Source: Acytostelium subglobosum LB1 (lineage: Eukaryota; Evosea; Eumycetozoa; Acytosteliales; Acytosteliaceae). Taken from it: a stretch of DNA of 64,000 nt. The notes under the pieces are model-generated. The model had not been told where the DNA came from and did no database searches. It saw only the letters and a list, made by a program, of their open reading frames with translations. A program made the translations under genes and the position numbers. The stretch is taken from assembly GCF_000787575.1 (NCBI RefSeq), contig NW_012236529.1, positions 868,001 to 932,000 of the forward strand, given 5' to 3'. Positions 1 through 12,135 of this stretch are shown piece after piece; the stretch's first letter is position 1, and every line of letters begins with the position of its first letter.

Positions 1-1385
1 CTGCCCAACCGTAGTACCGACCGCACTACCCCTCTCCTGCCCCAAGTTCACTCACTCTTCCGCGCCATCATCCCATGGTGCACAGACCATCACCATGCAG
101 TGAGGACTTGCTCACAACTGGCAATTCATTCAATCATCTCAAGGAGTAAGTAACCATCTTATGTGAGTGAGTGAGAGCATGGCCTGGAGCGCATATACTA
201 ACTATATGATTGATGAATGTACAGAGTACCAAGTGTTGGGCGAGTTGAACAATGATCCACTGTTGAAGCAGTTCTATCATTACATGGACACAAACACTCA
301 GTTGAAGAAGGTGCGTGAGAGACAGTCATTATTTGTTCAGAATGATGAGCCGTTGAAGAACTCATTGCCAGCAAACATATATGTGATGTCCAAAGAGGAC
401 ACTGCTGCAATGGTTGACAATGACGATGAAGATGGAGCACAGGCTGCCAGAGATGGTGACGATGCCGATGGAGATGACGACATGCAACAAGGTCTGGCAT
501 TGGATGAATCAGTCATTCCAATGTCTCTGCTTGACGTGTCCAAACGCCTGATCAAGGACTTCCAATCACAGTTCCAGGCAAAACAAGCGGCCAACCCGTC
601 AGCGTCATCAACTGTTGTCTCAGACGCGGCCAACAGTGACCCATCACTTCTAGACTTCCAAAAGAGAATCGTACCATGGGAGCAGATAGCTCAGTTGGAG
701 GCGTTGCTGGACACGACCAGCGGTAACAGCGCAGGACATTCAAACACAGGCTCTGGCAACAGCTCCACAAACAGAGCACCACGCCAGGAGATGATTGTGG
801 TCGGCACATTCATCGAGAACACGCCAAACATCGCAGGACTGATCAGGACCAGTGAGATATTCAATGTGACCGAGGTAGCCATTCCCAACATCAAGTTGTT
901 GCAGGACCCTCAGTTCCAGAGAGTGAGTGTGGCCGCTGACAAATGGGTGCCAATCAGCGAGGTCAATCGCGCCAACTTGGCCGCCTACATCAAGGCCAAG
1001 AAAGAGCAAGGCTACGTCATACTAGGTGTGGAGCAGACCAGCCAAAGCAAGAACCTGGCAACATTCGTCTTCCCCAAGAAGTGTCTTCTCTTGCTTGGAC
1101 AAGAGCAGAATGGTATCCCCGCCGAGTTCCTAGACCTGGTTGAATATGTATGTATTGATTCGTTGATTGATGGCACTTGATGATCTGATCCATCGCTAAC
1201 ATGTTGTTCACACAACCATCCAGTGCATTGAGATCCCGCAGTATGGTGTGACGCGATCATTGAACGTACATGTCAGTGCATCAATTGTAATTTGGGAGTA
1301 TTCGCAACAGCAACATGCATCTGTCAAGGCCCTGTCCCCTCCTCCTTCCGCAGCTACCGTTACCGTGTCGTCCAAACAGAAGTAA
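1..1385 (+). CDS. TARBP1/Trm3-like tRNA ribose 2'-O-methyltransferase, 5' end outside window
   Basis: SPOUT methyltransferase of the TARBP1/Trm3 family, which methylates the 2'-OH of G18 in tRNA with S-adenosylmethionine. I read three exons: 1-145, 225-1147 and 1224-1385. The first intron (146-224) has GTAAGT, a TACTAAC branch site and TGTACAG; reading through 1-145 in the matching frame gives [16 protein letters not shown], typical of the helical region before the catalytic domain, so the gene starts before the window. The SpoU domain shows motif 1 ([16 protein letters not shown]), motif 2 ([11 protein letters not shown]) and, only after removing the second intron, motif 3 ([18 protein letters not shown]), which completes the cofactor knot. 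An acidic, poorly conserved insert lies around 410-500. A GTG or ATG start near 167-179 is ruled out because it lies inside the intron. Family assignment is strong; the exact substrate is inferred from the family. Confidence 0.88.
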
Positions 1386-2198
1386 ACACACCATTGGATG
1401 GACGATCCACGTTGCAACTCACTAAACACCACGACATCATCACCATTGTCTCCGCTTCTCGTTGCCAACAACCTATCTTACCCACCTGCCCACTGCACTC
1501 GTCATGTGCGAAGACGGATACTTTGCAAACCTTGCACCAAAACTCAAGATATATATTTTTTATGATCAGGAGACAATCTTTGCGGGTTGATATTATTTTT
1601 TCGTCCGATCGATCATCCATCCCACGAAGCCCACCCATCACATCATACCCCACTACAGGACAAAACAAAGGTCTATTCAATGAATACTATGGCCACCATG
1701 ACCTTGAGGGCGCATTCTTCTTTAGAAGCACACGTTTACATTGCTTTTACGCTTTTTCACCTTCAAAAGGACAAGGCGGATAGTGTTTATGCAACGACCT
1801 ACATACCTGTAGAGGGTACCCATGGCCATTGACCTCGGCAACTTGCAAGTTTGAACGTGTTGGGCGTAGACATTTGCATTTGCAATGGAAACAAAAAAGG
1901 ATACCAAAACAAGGTCAAAAGGATTGAAGTAAATCTTGTTTGTTTTTGATGTCTGGCCTAGTTCGTCATATGATATGTGTGTTTGTGAGTAGGTGATTGA
2001 TTGATTGGTGAGGTGAGATGTGATTGGCTGGTAGGATGGCCAACTCCTACATCCCTTTACTCCTTAGGAGCATTGGACATTCATCACATAACCTTACAAA
2101 TAATATATATATACACAGACACACTTGTACAAATATATTCAATCAATCATACCAATTAAATTAATTCATCCAATCAATCAACATCAACATTTAAAAGA
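1386..2198. other. Intergenic stretch, no gene seen
   Basis: About 0.8 kb between the methyltransferase and the lectin-headed surface protein, which run in the same direction. Short reading frames here have no recognisable similarity. Positions 2100-2198 are AT-rich with a TA-rich tract and CAAT repeats, as expected for the promoter and leader of the downstream gene. Confidence 0.6.
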
Positions 2199-5100
2199 AT
2201 GAATAACAATGTTATTTCATTGTTGATGATGGTGTCGTTGTTGTTGAGTGTGGAGTTGGTTGTGGTACAGGTACATGCTGCAGGATACACAAATGTCCAG
2301 ATCAATCCAGCCAACAATCATACTTATGTTAGAAGTAATGATGCCATGACACTGGCCGCAGCTGTTACTTTTTGCGAAGCCATAACGATTGGCACTGCCA
2401 AGGGCTACTTGGCAACATTCACCTCCCAGAATGAAATGGACTGGGCCATCAGCACCAGCACAATCAACATCAATGTGCGCAGTTGGGTGTCCGGTCTGCG
2501 TGCCTCTGGTGGCACGCTCNTTCTCCTACTCGACAGGTCCAGAGAATGGCGCACCCTACTATAGTGGCTCAGGCAAGTGCTACACTTACTGCCCCTGGAA
2601 CGTCAACGAGCCCAACTTCAACGTCCCTGAGCTGTGCATGGATACCAGAGGCCCCTACCTCGATGTGGACGACTGTGCCGCCCTTCACAATGCAATCTGT
2701 GAGATTGGAGGCATGGAGGCGCCATACCTCAAGGTCTCTCTGGACAACCCTCGCGTCTTTAGCATGTCCAACTTTGTCACTGGCTTCACAGCACCCAGTT
2801 CGATCCAGATGACCCATGCCTACACCAAGCAACCTGTGGTGGCAACACTGTTGAACAGTGGAGGTGCCACATTCAACTACCTCATCAACTCCAACACTCC
2901 TGGTCTGCTCACATTCTCGCTCTCTTCCTCAACCTCGGGCGTCTCCGAGACGTACTCGGTCCAGTATCTCAGTCCAGAGATCGATGTCATCTATCCAACT
3001 CTCACCAAACTGCAGTTGATCACCATTGTAGGCAACAACTTTGGTATTACAGCCAATGGTGATAACATATCAGTGACACTCGGTTCGGGCAATCCATGCC
3101 TCACACCACTAGTCACCCAAGGTCGTGTGATCACATGTACACTGAATGATCAACTGTCCAACTCTGTCAAGATCCTACCAATCACCATCAAAGTCAATGG
3201 CATCTCACAAATAGTTGGTCAAATCCCATATTGTAAGTATCATTGATTGATCATATTCTGGAATCATTCCATACTCATAATCACCCTCCCTCCCCCATCA
3301 ATCCATCAATCAAACTCAAACAAACAAATAGGGAGTAAGACAATGAAGAAGTTCTATATGGGCATTGTTGGATCTATACCATATGCTAATGTACCAGCTA
3401 TCGCTGCTAACTTGACAGCAGTGAACAATAAGGGTACTTTCTATTATCCTGTTAACAACCCTACTTTCATCCAAGAGTTCTTGTTCATTGTCTCTCAATA
3501 CCTTTCCAACAGTTGGAGTGCGTATGTTGGCGCAGTCTACGATCCATCCAAGAAGTTCAAGGATCCAATCACTGGCGAGTTTGTCACGGTCTACAGCAAT
3601 ATCAATACATATGTATCCGAGCCATCTTGTGTGGATCTCATGGTCTCACCAACTGTCCTGACAGCGATTGGAGTGGGTACGTGCGGATCCATGTTCCAGT
3701 TTGGCGGTGAGGCCCCCTCAATCACTTCAGCGAGCCTGTCATTCTTATCACCAACAGCTGGAGGTACATTCAACTTCACCATTGATAAGGTTGGCAGTGG
3801 ACACTACTACAGTACCTTAGGACTCTCTCAGGGTTCGACGGTCGTCCGTCGTGCTGACTTCTTCGACATGACCATCTTGCAGTTGGTCATACCTGCTGGC
3901 GCTGGCTCTGGCCCATTCAACATGGGCAACTTGGTCATCGATGGATACACAGGCTCCCAGGTCTTGATTTTCTCCTACATGTCCCCAAGCATCACCAAGA
4001 CAACACAGATCCCAATCCAAGGTGGTACGACCACCATCTACGGTGACAACTTCTCAGACAATATCGGCAACGTCCAAGTGCTCGTTGACAATGTGGTCGT
4101 GACGGGAACAATCACAATGTTTACCACTCACACTATGCTCACCGCCGTGGTGCCCCCCAACACTGTAGGCAATCACTCGTTGGTCGTCAAGGTCAAGGGA
4201 CAGACATCAGCAGCATTCAATCTCAAGTACTATATCCAGACAACAGTGTCCTCCTACCAACAGACTGGTGACAATGTCCAAGTGACAGGCACCAACTTTG
4301 GCTCTGAATGCACTGTCTACATCAGCTCTGACAACACATTGACCAACATCTCGGTCATCCCCACAAAGATCCAAGAGCTCAGCCTCTCCTTCCAGTTGCC
4401 ACCCAACTCAAAGAATGGTGGTTTGTCTGTGTTGTGCCAGGGAAATCCTACCCCAGCCATCCCCCTGACCATCACCCCAATCGTGGACTCTGTGGCGCCA
4501 ACCGTGTCTTTGGACGGCGGCAACTTCACCATTACTGGTAGCTTCATGGCCACCTCAAACATGAATGGACAGGCACTGAACTACCAGGTACAGCTCTACT
4601 CTGATGCCAACCTCGCCAATGCCAAGCCAGTCAACTGCAGCTACCTCTCCACTCAGGCACCATACACAATCACATGCGCGATACTACCTGGCACCGGTAC
4701 ATTCTACGGCAAGCTCTCAATCAGCAATCGTGACGTGTTATTCAATCATACATACACGCCACCAAAAGTCACCTCTGCATCAGAACTCGAGTTTGGCAAG
4801 GCTGGCTACACAAATATTAATGGCGACAACTTTGCCAATGTTAGCCTCAAGGTGACTGTTGGAGACGAGACATGTTCAGAGGTACAGTTTGTCGATCGAC
4901 ACACAGTCAGATGTTTCTTCAGTGCCACGATTGCCCCAACCAAGACCGACGACTCACTAAACGTCACTGTCTCTGTCGATGGCTTGGTCGGCCCAGGCAG
5001 CGTTTTCTTCTACAAGCGCCACATCCCATGCCCAGCCACAGAGAATGGCGAGTGCAATGGACATGGCACGTGCAGCTACTCCTCAGGCATATGCGAATGC

Positions 5101-5994
5101 CAATCGCCGTACATCCTGCCCAACTGCACAAGCCAGGGCTCAAGCGGCGAGATGCCCACCACCGATCCGAACGGAGGCATCATCATCCCCTCCAAGGAAT
5201 ACAACTTCACCATCCAGCTTTACTACTTCCGTGAGATGAATAATCTGGGAACCGAGGTGCTCCTCGTGCCAATGGCGCATATTAACTGGCTCAACCGTTC
5301 TCAAGATGGCCCCACGATTGTGTTGGCGGGCAGCCTCGCCAACTCGACAATTCGCGTCGAGCTCAATCTCACCGTGTACAAAGAAGCCGCGGCCATTCAG
5401 TTCGCTGGCGAGACGATCAATGTTCAAGCCAACAGCGTCAAGAGTGTGATCAAGGTGGTCAACTGGCCATTCACCAGCCAGCTCAACACACTCCAGGTGG
5501 TCTACATTCAGGTGGCCAACAAGCAATATGACAGCGGCTGCGCAGTCCAAGACACGGGCGCCGAGTCCAACCAAGACGCCAACGGTGGCTCGCTCTCATA
5601 CATGCAGCTCAACGCCGGCTCGACAATCGTGACGGCGCGCTACGCCAACAGAATCTACGTGGACAACAACATCTTCCGCAGCAACATCCAGAATCTGCCG
5701 GCCACCGACCCTCTGTACCAACTGCTGCCACAGGGCAGCGAGGACAAGTTCAGTCTGCTGACGGCCATCAACGTGCCACACTTTACTCAGAGCACCGTGA
5801 TCGATCCAAACTTTGGATCCCTGGTGCAAGGCAGTGCGGCCAGTTGCACCAAGGAGAACAAGTGGAAGATACCAGTCATTGTCGTGTGCTCCGTTGTTGG
5901 AGCAGCGTTGCTCACACTCCTCGCACTATTCATCATCAAGAAGAAACATATCACTCTGCGGTCCGTTCAAATTTCATTAAAGTCATTCGATTGA
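2199..5994 (+). CDS. ComC-like surface protein: C-type-lectin-like head, TIG-like repeats, EGF, membrane anchor
   Basis: Predicted type I surface glycoprotein of about 1230 residues, two exons (2199-3232 and 3332-5994; GTAAGT to AAATAG, joining TGG). A signal peptide of about 27 residues is followed by a C-type-lectin-like domain (GYLATF, W-VSG, WNVNEPNF, CMDTRGPYLDVDDC), several IPT/TIG-like beta-sandwich repeats (for example ITIVGNNFGI, TTIYGDNFSD, TNINGDNFAN), an EGF-like module (ECNGHGTCSYSSGICECQS), a membrane-proximal domain shared with the next gene, a transmembrane helix (VIVVCSVVGAALLTLLALFI) and a short basic tail. The single N at 2520 breaks the frame: omitting that one position joins both halves (GGTL-FSYSTG), so it looks like an assembly filler and not a true mutation. 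Dictyostelid proteins of this build act in adhesion or recognition; the ligand is unknown. Codons are richer in G/C than those of the next gene. Confidence 0.82.
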
Positions 5995-6489
5995 GCCTTT
6001 ATCAATCAATCAATCAATCACCAGACGACACCATTTTGAACTTCTTCCAAGGGAACATCCATATCTTGGGCTGTTGGAGAATAAAGGAATTAAACATGTG
6101 ACTTAACTTCATCTTAATCAATCACATCTTCAGAAATATCTTTATCTTTTAAAGGATACAACCAGAAAGAGACTCTTTACCCCTGGTCCTAATGTTGTGA
6201 TATTCTCATCACTTGCCCATTAAGGGGGTTGACGCCGGTCAAGATAGTATTGTTTTTGGATTCCGGGGGTGTGCGAACCAATCTTGATCAAAATATCTTG
6301 GTCCTCTGTTGGGACCACTCTGATAAATGGTATTATTATTATTGTTGGGACAAATCACAAGAGTCTTTCATTCTTCTTGGGTCATTGGTATATTTAGGCC
6401 TAAAAATTCTTTGTCTTCACTCAAAGGAAACAAACTTAATATATATATATATATATTTGTATTTATCTATATTCCAACAAGAGAAGATT

Positions 6490-9400
6490 ATGATGAAACT
6501 ACTATATTGGTCGATTACATTATTTATAATATTTAGTAGTTGGAGTCTAAATACTGTCAAGGCAGACCTTCATCCACTTGAATGTATGTTGAAGGGATAG
6601 AAGTACTAGTCATTTTGAATATAATTTGTATCAATCAATTAATCAATCAATCAATCAATCAAAACTTTATAGTGCAATCACTAAAATGGATCATTCAACA
6701 ATATCAATTTGGTTGGAATATAACTGGTACAACATCATGTGAACAGATACAGCCTGCTACTTTCCAACTTCAATGTGCTATAGATAATAATACTATGATT
6801 CAATCAATCACAACTATGTATGATATAATATGATCAATCAAATACAATGGAAGTTTATAAGTACTGACTGATTGATTGTATAATAATAGAATTTTTGGTT
6901 CGGTTGGAACTATGGTGAATGGTCAGCCTGACTCATCGATAACAGCACTCTACCTTCCCAACTGCACACAGATCACAATGATGGGTGCCAAGGTCAACTC
7001 AAATCAGAACTACTTTGCATTGTTGGATAACCCTGACAACAAGAAGTTGGAGATGGTACAGTTCTACGGAGGAGTTGGATACAACTCAATTCCGTCCAAC
7101 TTCCCAGTACATCTCAAATTGGTCACTTTGTAAGTTACTTACTTATTGGACACCAAAATGAAGAATACACTAACACTATTCTTATGATGTCATTAGTACG
7201 ATCAACCAGACACCCATATCATCTAATATTCCTCAATCATTGTTCTCATGTCCATCGATCAAAGACATTACAATATTGAGTATACCAATGATCAACAACT
7301 CTTTGACTTTTGACTACAATCCTGATCTATATTATCCCAATTTGAGATTGATGTAGGTAACAAGAACTTATTATATAGTTTGTTTTTTTATTAAGAATCA
7401 ATACTTACTCCATTTCTTAATTAGGATGTTAAATTCCAATGCAGCCAATCCAAATCAATACTTCAACATCACTCAGGACAGATATCCAAAACTGACAAAC
7501 TAGTATGTATTTTAATCAAACAAACAAACAATCAATTACTTACAATACTATTATTATTCAAACAGCCAGCTCTTTACAAACAATAACATTTCAGTTGTAA
7601 TTAATTCTCCTCTGATCACCATATTGTAAGTTAATAATTAATTAATAGGATAAGATCATATCCGGCAAAGATATTAATTCAAATCACTATATAATATCAG
7701 CAAATTAGAGTTAACAACAACTGTACCTGGATTAAGGTCTAAAGCAGACTTTACACAAGCACCCAATTTGGCAACTTTGTAAGTGTATTAATATCAACGA
7801 CACCAAGACCACTCATACAATATATAACTAACTGCCAACCTTCATCTGAATTGATACCTTAGGGGATTGAGAAATGTTAACTTCATCCCATCAGATTTGA
7901 CTAAATTCCCATATCTGGCATCAATGTAGGTTTACATCAGATGATTTATATCTAGTGAGGTATTCATTGAATTTGGAACTAACATGCATAACTACTACGT
8001 CTATAATTATTTAGTTCTGCGTACAACTGTAGTGACATTACCAATGCCTCACATATTAGTACCCTGTATGTACCAATCAATGAATCAACCATTCAATCAA
8101 TCTATCTCTAATCAAATCAATCATTGAATATAGGGCAATTGGTTCATATCCAAATTTCCCACCAGTATCTTGGTTGGCACCTCAGGCATCCATGTATGTT
8201 AATATTTAAATGAATGGGCTATACTATTCAAGGCTTCATAATTATTTACCATACATCTCCATCCAATATATAGTTCAGTACAATGGCCTTCAGCTATATC
8301 AATGCTCCCCGATTATTCAAGTATTCGACCAAAATCATTCAATGTAATTGGTAATTCAAAGAATATTTATGGACCTGTTCCAGAGTACATGTGCAGAGTC
8401 GGAGGCGTTTCCCTAGCTTCGACCAACGTATCATCAGTTCCATCCTGTTTCTATGCCTACTGGCTCCAAACCAACAATTCATTCCCATCAACAGTACAGC
8501 CTCCACCTGCTGATCTTCCACCTGGTAAGTAGTAACCATTTATTGATTTATCTACACTCACTGAAATTGAACTATATATATATAGCATCTGAATTAGCAA
8601 CATTGGATTCAGATACATTTATTGTCCGTAATGGAATGTATAGATTGACAATCAATGGAAATAACTTGGGATTTGGTATATCTGGTGACTATATTCCAAG
8701 TAGCATGGTCATGACTGTTCCAAGTACTACATTTACGTAGGTCTCTAACATTCACTTAATCAATCAATCAATCAATCAATCAAAGTACTAACCATCACCA
8801 TCATCCCCCATATCCAAGTTATGTATTCAGTGGATTTGAAGGCTCGGATACAGTTACATTCTCCAAACTTTACAATGTTACAAAGAAGATATCTTGGTTC
8901 TTGGACAGTATGTCTTAATTCCTATCCTTGAGCAATTCAATCACTAACCCATTCATTCATACAAAATAGATACTACCGTCTCACATTCATACGCAGAGAT
9001 CAATGATAATATTATGATAGTGAGTGTAGTTGGGGAGTTCAATTCTAAGATCAACTACACAATGAATATCTTAGGTCAGCCATGTCCAATCACTTTCAGA
9101 TCTGGATTGTTACTTCAGTGTACCCGACCCACCAATGGAAACCCAACCAACTACACCTCCACCCTTGACTGCCAAGGTGCCACACTACCTCTAATCATAT
9201 CCAAGACCAACACATACTGTATGTACCTTCCCCATCACTCCAATCACAAGTACTAGTACTAATCAATTATATTCGAAAGACTACCCTGTTGTATATAATA
9301 CAACTGGTATATCTGGAAATGGTGGAGAGACTACACTTTATGGATACTTTGGAAACAATATATTGACATTGAATATTTCTGTTGATGGAATGATTTGTAA

Positions 9401-10637
9401 TGTTACTTCGATCAGAATGAATGTTGACTCTTCCAACAATAGCATAGTGACATGCCATGTCAATGCCACCCTCACACCAGGCATGGGTAACCTTAACATC
9501 AGTGTCAATGGTTATCCTTATCACTCTGCCCTCGTCCTGGAGATAAGTAAGTACATCACTATGATCAACTTATAACTATATATATTAATTATTATTTTTA
9601 TTTTAGGCAAGAATGGAACAAAGAATGACTGTGGAGACAAGTCATTGTGTTCGATGAATGGAACTTGTGTGAATGGATTGTGTCAGTGTAATGATGGTTA
9701 TGGTGGATATCATTGTGAGAATAGATTGTTGAATCAGGTGATGCCTATTCCAGATAATCATTCACCATCGTTCACAATTGGTAGTGAGGAATTACAATAC
9801 CAATTCAATGTTGTGGCTGTCCAGGAATTGGATCAATTCAATAACATAGTCCAAGAAGTACTCACTACCAAATGGGTTGCCAGCACCTCCAACAAGTCCA
9901 ACATCATCACCAATCAATACCAACTTGATAAGACCAACTACAACATATCAATCCAATTCCAGATGTCAACCGAGCCACGTATCGTTGAGTTTGCCGGTGA
10001 CATTGCCAAATATCCAGCCAACTCATTGAAGATGATGATATCCATCTACGACTGGAACTACTTGTCCAACCTCAACTCGATCAGAGTGGTATTCCTCGAT
10101 AAAGCAAATGACTTGAACATCAGCGAGTGTGCCACACACTTGTCAACGATCAATCAATCGGACTATCTCTACAACATCAAGTTCATCAAGGTTGTCAAGG
10201 GTCCCGTCACATACTTTGCCAGATTCCTCCCACACGCTATGGTCAATGGCAGGATCAGTCGTGCCCTCAACCAGATCATCAATGCCACCGTGACCACAGG
10301 CACGGGTTCATCATACATTGGTACAGTGTTGCCACTATGTCAACAATGTTTGATCGATCCAGACTTCTCAGTGTTGACATCTATTGATGATGGAAGTGAT
10401 AACAATGGAGGTCATTCAAACAACACATTGTGCAATCCAGGACCCACCACTACAGAGAAGCCAACATTGACTGCACCATCATCATCAATGAGCACTTGGA
10501 AGATTGCTACGATAGCTGTTGTACTTGGTGTTGTTGGCATTGCCGCTGCCACTGCAGCCGTACTAGTTCACAAGCATCGTATAACTACCAAGAGAGAGAA
10601 TAAGCGAATTGAAATGAGGCTAGCTTCAGTCCAATAA
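6490..10637 (+). CDS. ComC-like surface protein: leucine-rich repeats, TIG-like repeats, EGF, membrane anchor (16 exons)
   Basis: Tandem relative of the preceding gene, about 1020 residues. Exons read as 6490-6583, 6673-6817, 6890-7129, 7197-7352, 7425-7502, 7566-7625, 7701-7778, 7863-7925, 8015-8065, 8134-8193, 8274-8524, 8586-8736, 8819-8907, 8970-9218, 9280-9546 and 9607-10637; their sum is divisible by three without an internal stop. A signal peptide (MMKLLYWSITLFIIFSSW) is followed by leucine-rich repeats, most on their own short exon, then TIG-like sandwiches (LTINGNNLGFGISGDYI), an EGF-like module (CSMNGTCVNGLCQCNDGYGG), the membrane-proximal domain shared with the neighbour (VEFAGDIAKYPANSLK), and a transmembrane helix near 10500-10565 with a basic tail. 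The architecture matches the Dictyostelium ComC family. A role in cell-cell recognition during development is inferred. Small exon borders could be off by a few bases. Confidence 0.82.
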
Positions 10638-10751
10638 ACACAACTCCCCATCTCCCAACTTCACAAAAGTGTCACTTTTGACATTGTCACTCATTATTCA
10701 TTCAATCATCAAACAAACAAAGAAAGAGATATTTATTGTAACATACAGATA

Positions 10752-12097
10752 ATGAAACATTACATAGTCTTGTTGATTGTCACCATCACCTTGTTGAACT
10801 TGGTTGATGCTTACTATTACAAGACTAATATCAATGATAATGACAGGCCACAGTTGAAATATAGACCAGATGGTACATTCAAGATAGTACAATTCACAGA
10901 CCTACATTATGGAGAACAAGACAGTTATGATAAGTTGAATGCTAAATCAGAGGGTGAGATTAGATTGGATGTTGGTTTGGTTGATTGATTGACATTGTAT
11001 GACTGACTTATGCATAACATATAGAGGCTATAATAGCAGCTGAGAACCCAGACTTTGTTATGTTCTCTGGTGATATGATCAGTGGATACAACAAACACTT
11101 TTATGATGTCAACTTCTACAATACCATATGGGATACACTAACTGAACCACTGCGGAAGAGGAATTTACCGTATGTATTGGTCTTTATTGATTAACGCATC
11201 CCACAAAGCTCTAACATCGATCCATTCAATCAATCAATGATTTGAAGTTGGGCAATTACATTTGGCAACCATGATGCTGAAGGACAGTTGAACTCTGCAC
11301 AACTAATGAATTTGGATAGATCTTATAACCTTAGTTTGAGTAAGAGTGGACCATATAACATACCAGGAGTATCAAACTATGTCATTGAGATACAATCATC
11401 AAAAGATAATGAACCTGCCTCATTGATCTATTCATTCGACTCTGATACATATGCCTGCGAGAAGGATGAGAGATGGGGATGCATTCATCCCGCTCAAGTC
11501 GAATGGTATCAGAATCAATCAACGCACTACAACATGCTGCCAGCGATAGCATTCGTCCACGTGCCACCCGTCGAGATGATCGATCTTTGGAACAACCATG
11601 AGGTGGTCGGCGACTTTGGTGACAATGGCGTCTGCTGCTACTACTCGTTTGATTCAAAGTTTGTCAGCACAATGGTCGAGCGTAAGGACATCAAGGGTCT
11701 TTACTTTGGTCACGATCACAGGAATGACTTTGTTGGTGACTACTACGGCGTTCAATTGGGCTATGGACGCAAGACTGGATATGGATCATACGACCCCAAG
11801 TACCCAGAGGGTGCCCGTGTCTTCCTGCTCAATGAGAAGCCTTACAACTTCACCACTTGGATACGCAATGTACATGGTCAAGTAGAGACGCAGAGAACAC
11901 ACAAGCCACATCCTCAAGATCCCGCACCTTCCATCTGTTGCGTGCCCCTCGATCACACGCCCTACTTTGCCATCTACCTTGGAGTGTTTGGCTTCATCAT
12001 GATCGTCCTTTTCCTCACACAACGCGGCATGTTCCGCACATCCCCTCCCTCTTCGCCATCTGGCTCTGGGTCATATCATCAACTACTCAAGTTATGA
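10752..12097 (+). CDS. Calcineurin-like metallophosphoesterase (purple-acid-phosphatase-29/Dcr2 type), secreted or membrane
   Basis: Dinuclear-metal phosphoesterase of 398 residues, exons 10752-10953, 11025-11169 and 11248-12097. An N-terminal signal peptide (MKHYIVLLIVTITLLNLVDA) is followed by the metal-binding blocks in order: FTDLHYG, FSGDM, TFGNHDAEG (formed across the second intron), then YFGHDHRNDF. This is the set found in plant PAP28/29-like and yeast Dcr2-like enzymes. A hydrophobic segment near the C-terminus (YFAIYLGVFGFIMIVLFL) suggests anchoring in the membrane with the enzyme on the lumenal or outer side. The substrate cannot be read from sequence. The gene ends 38 bases from the end of the convergent oxidoreductase gene. 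Confidence 0.85.
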
Positions 12098-12135
12098 ATG
12101 TAAATACACTAAGTGTCCTCGAGGACGCTTTATTA

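Noticed and set aside
6181-6330. Odd GC-richer patch between the two surface-protein genes as an RNA gene
   Set aside because: No stable stems or known RNA motifs; it fits 3' flank and promoter.
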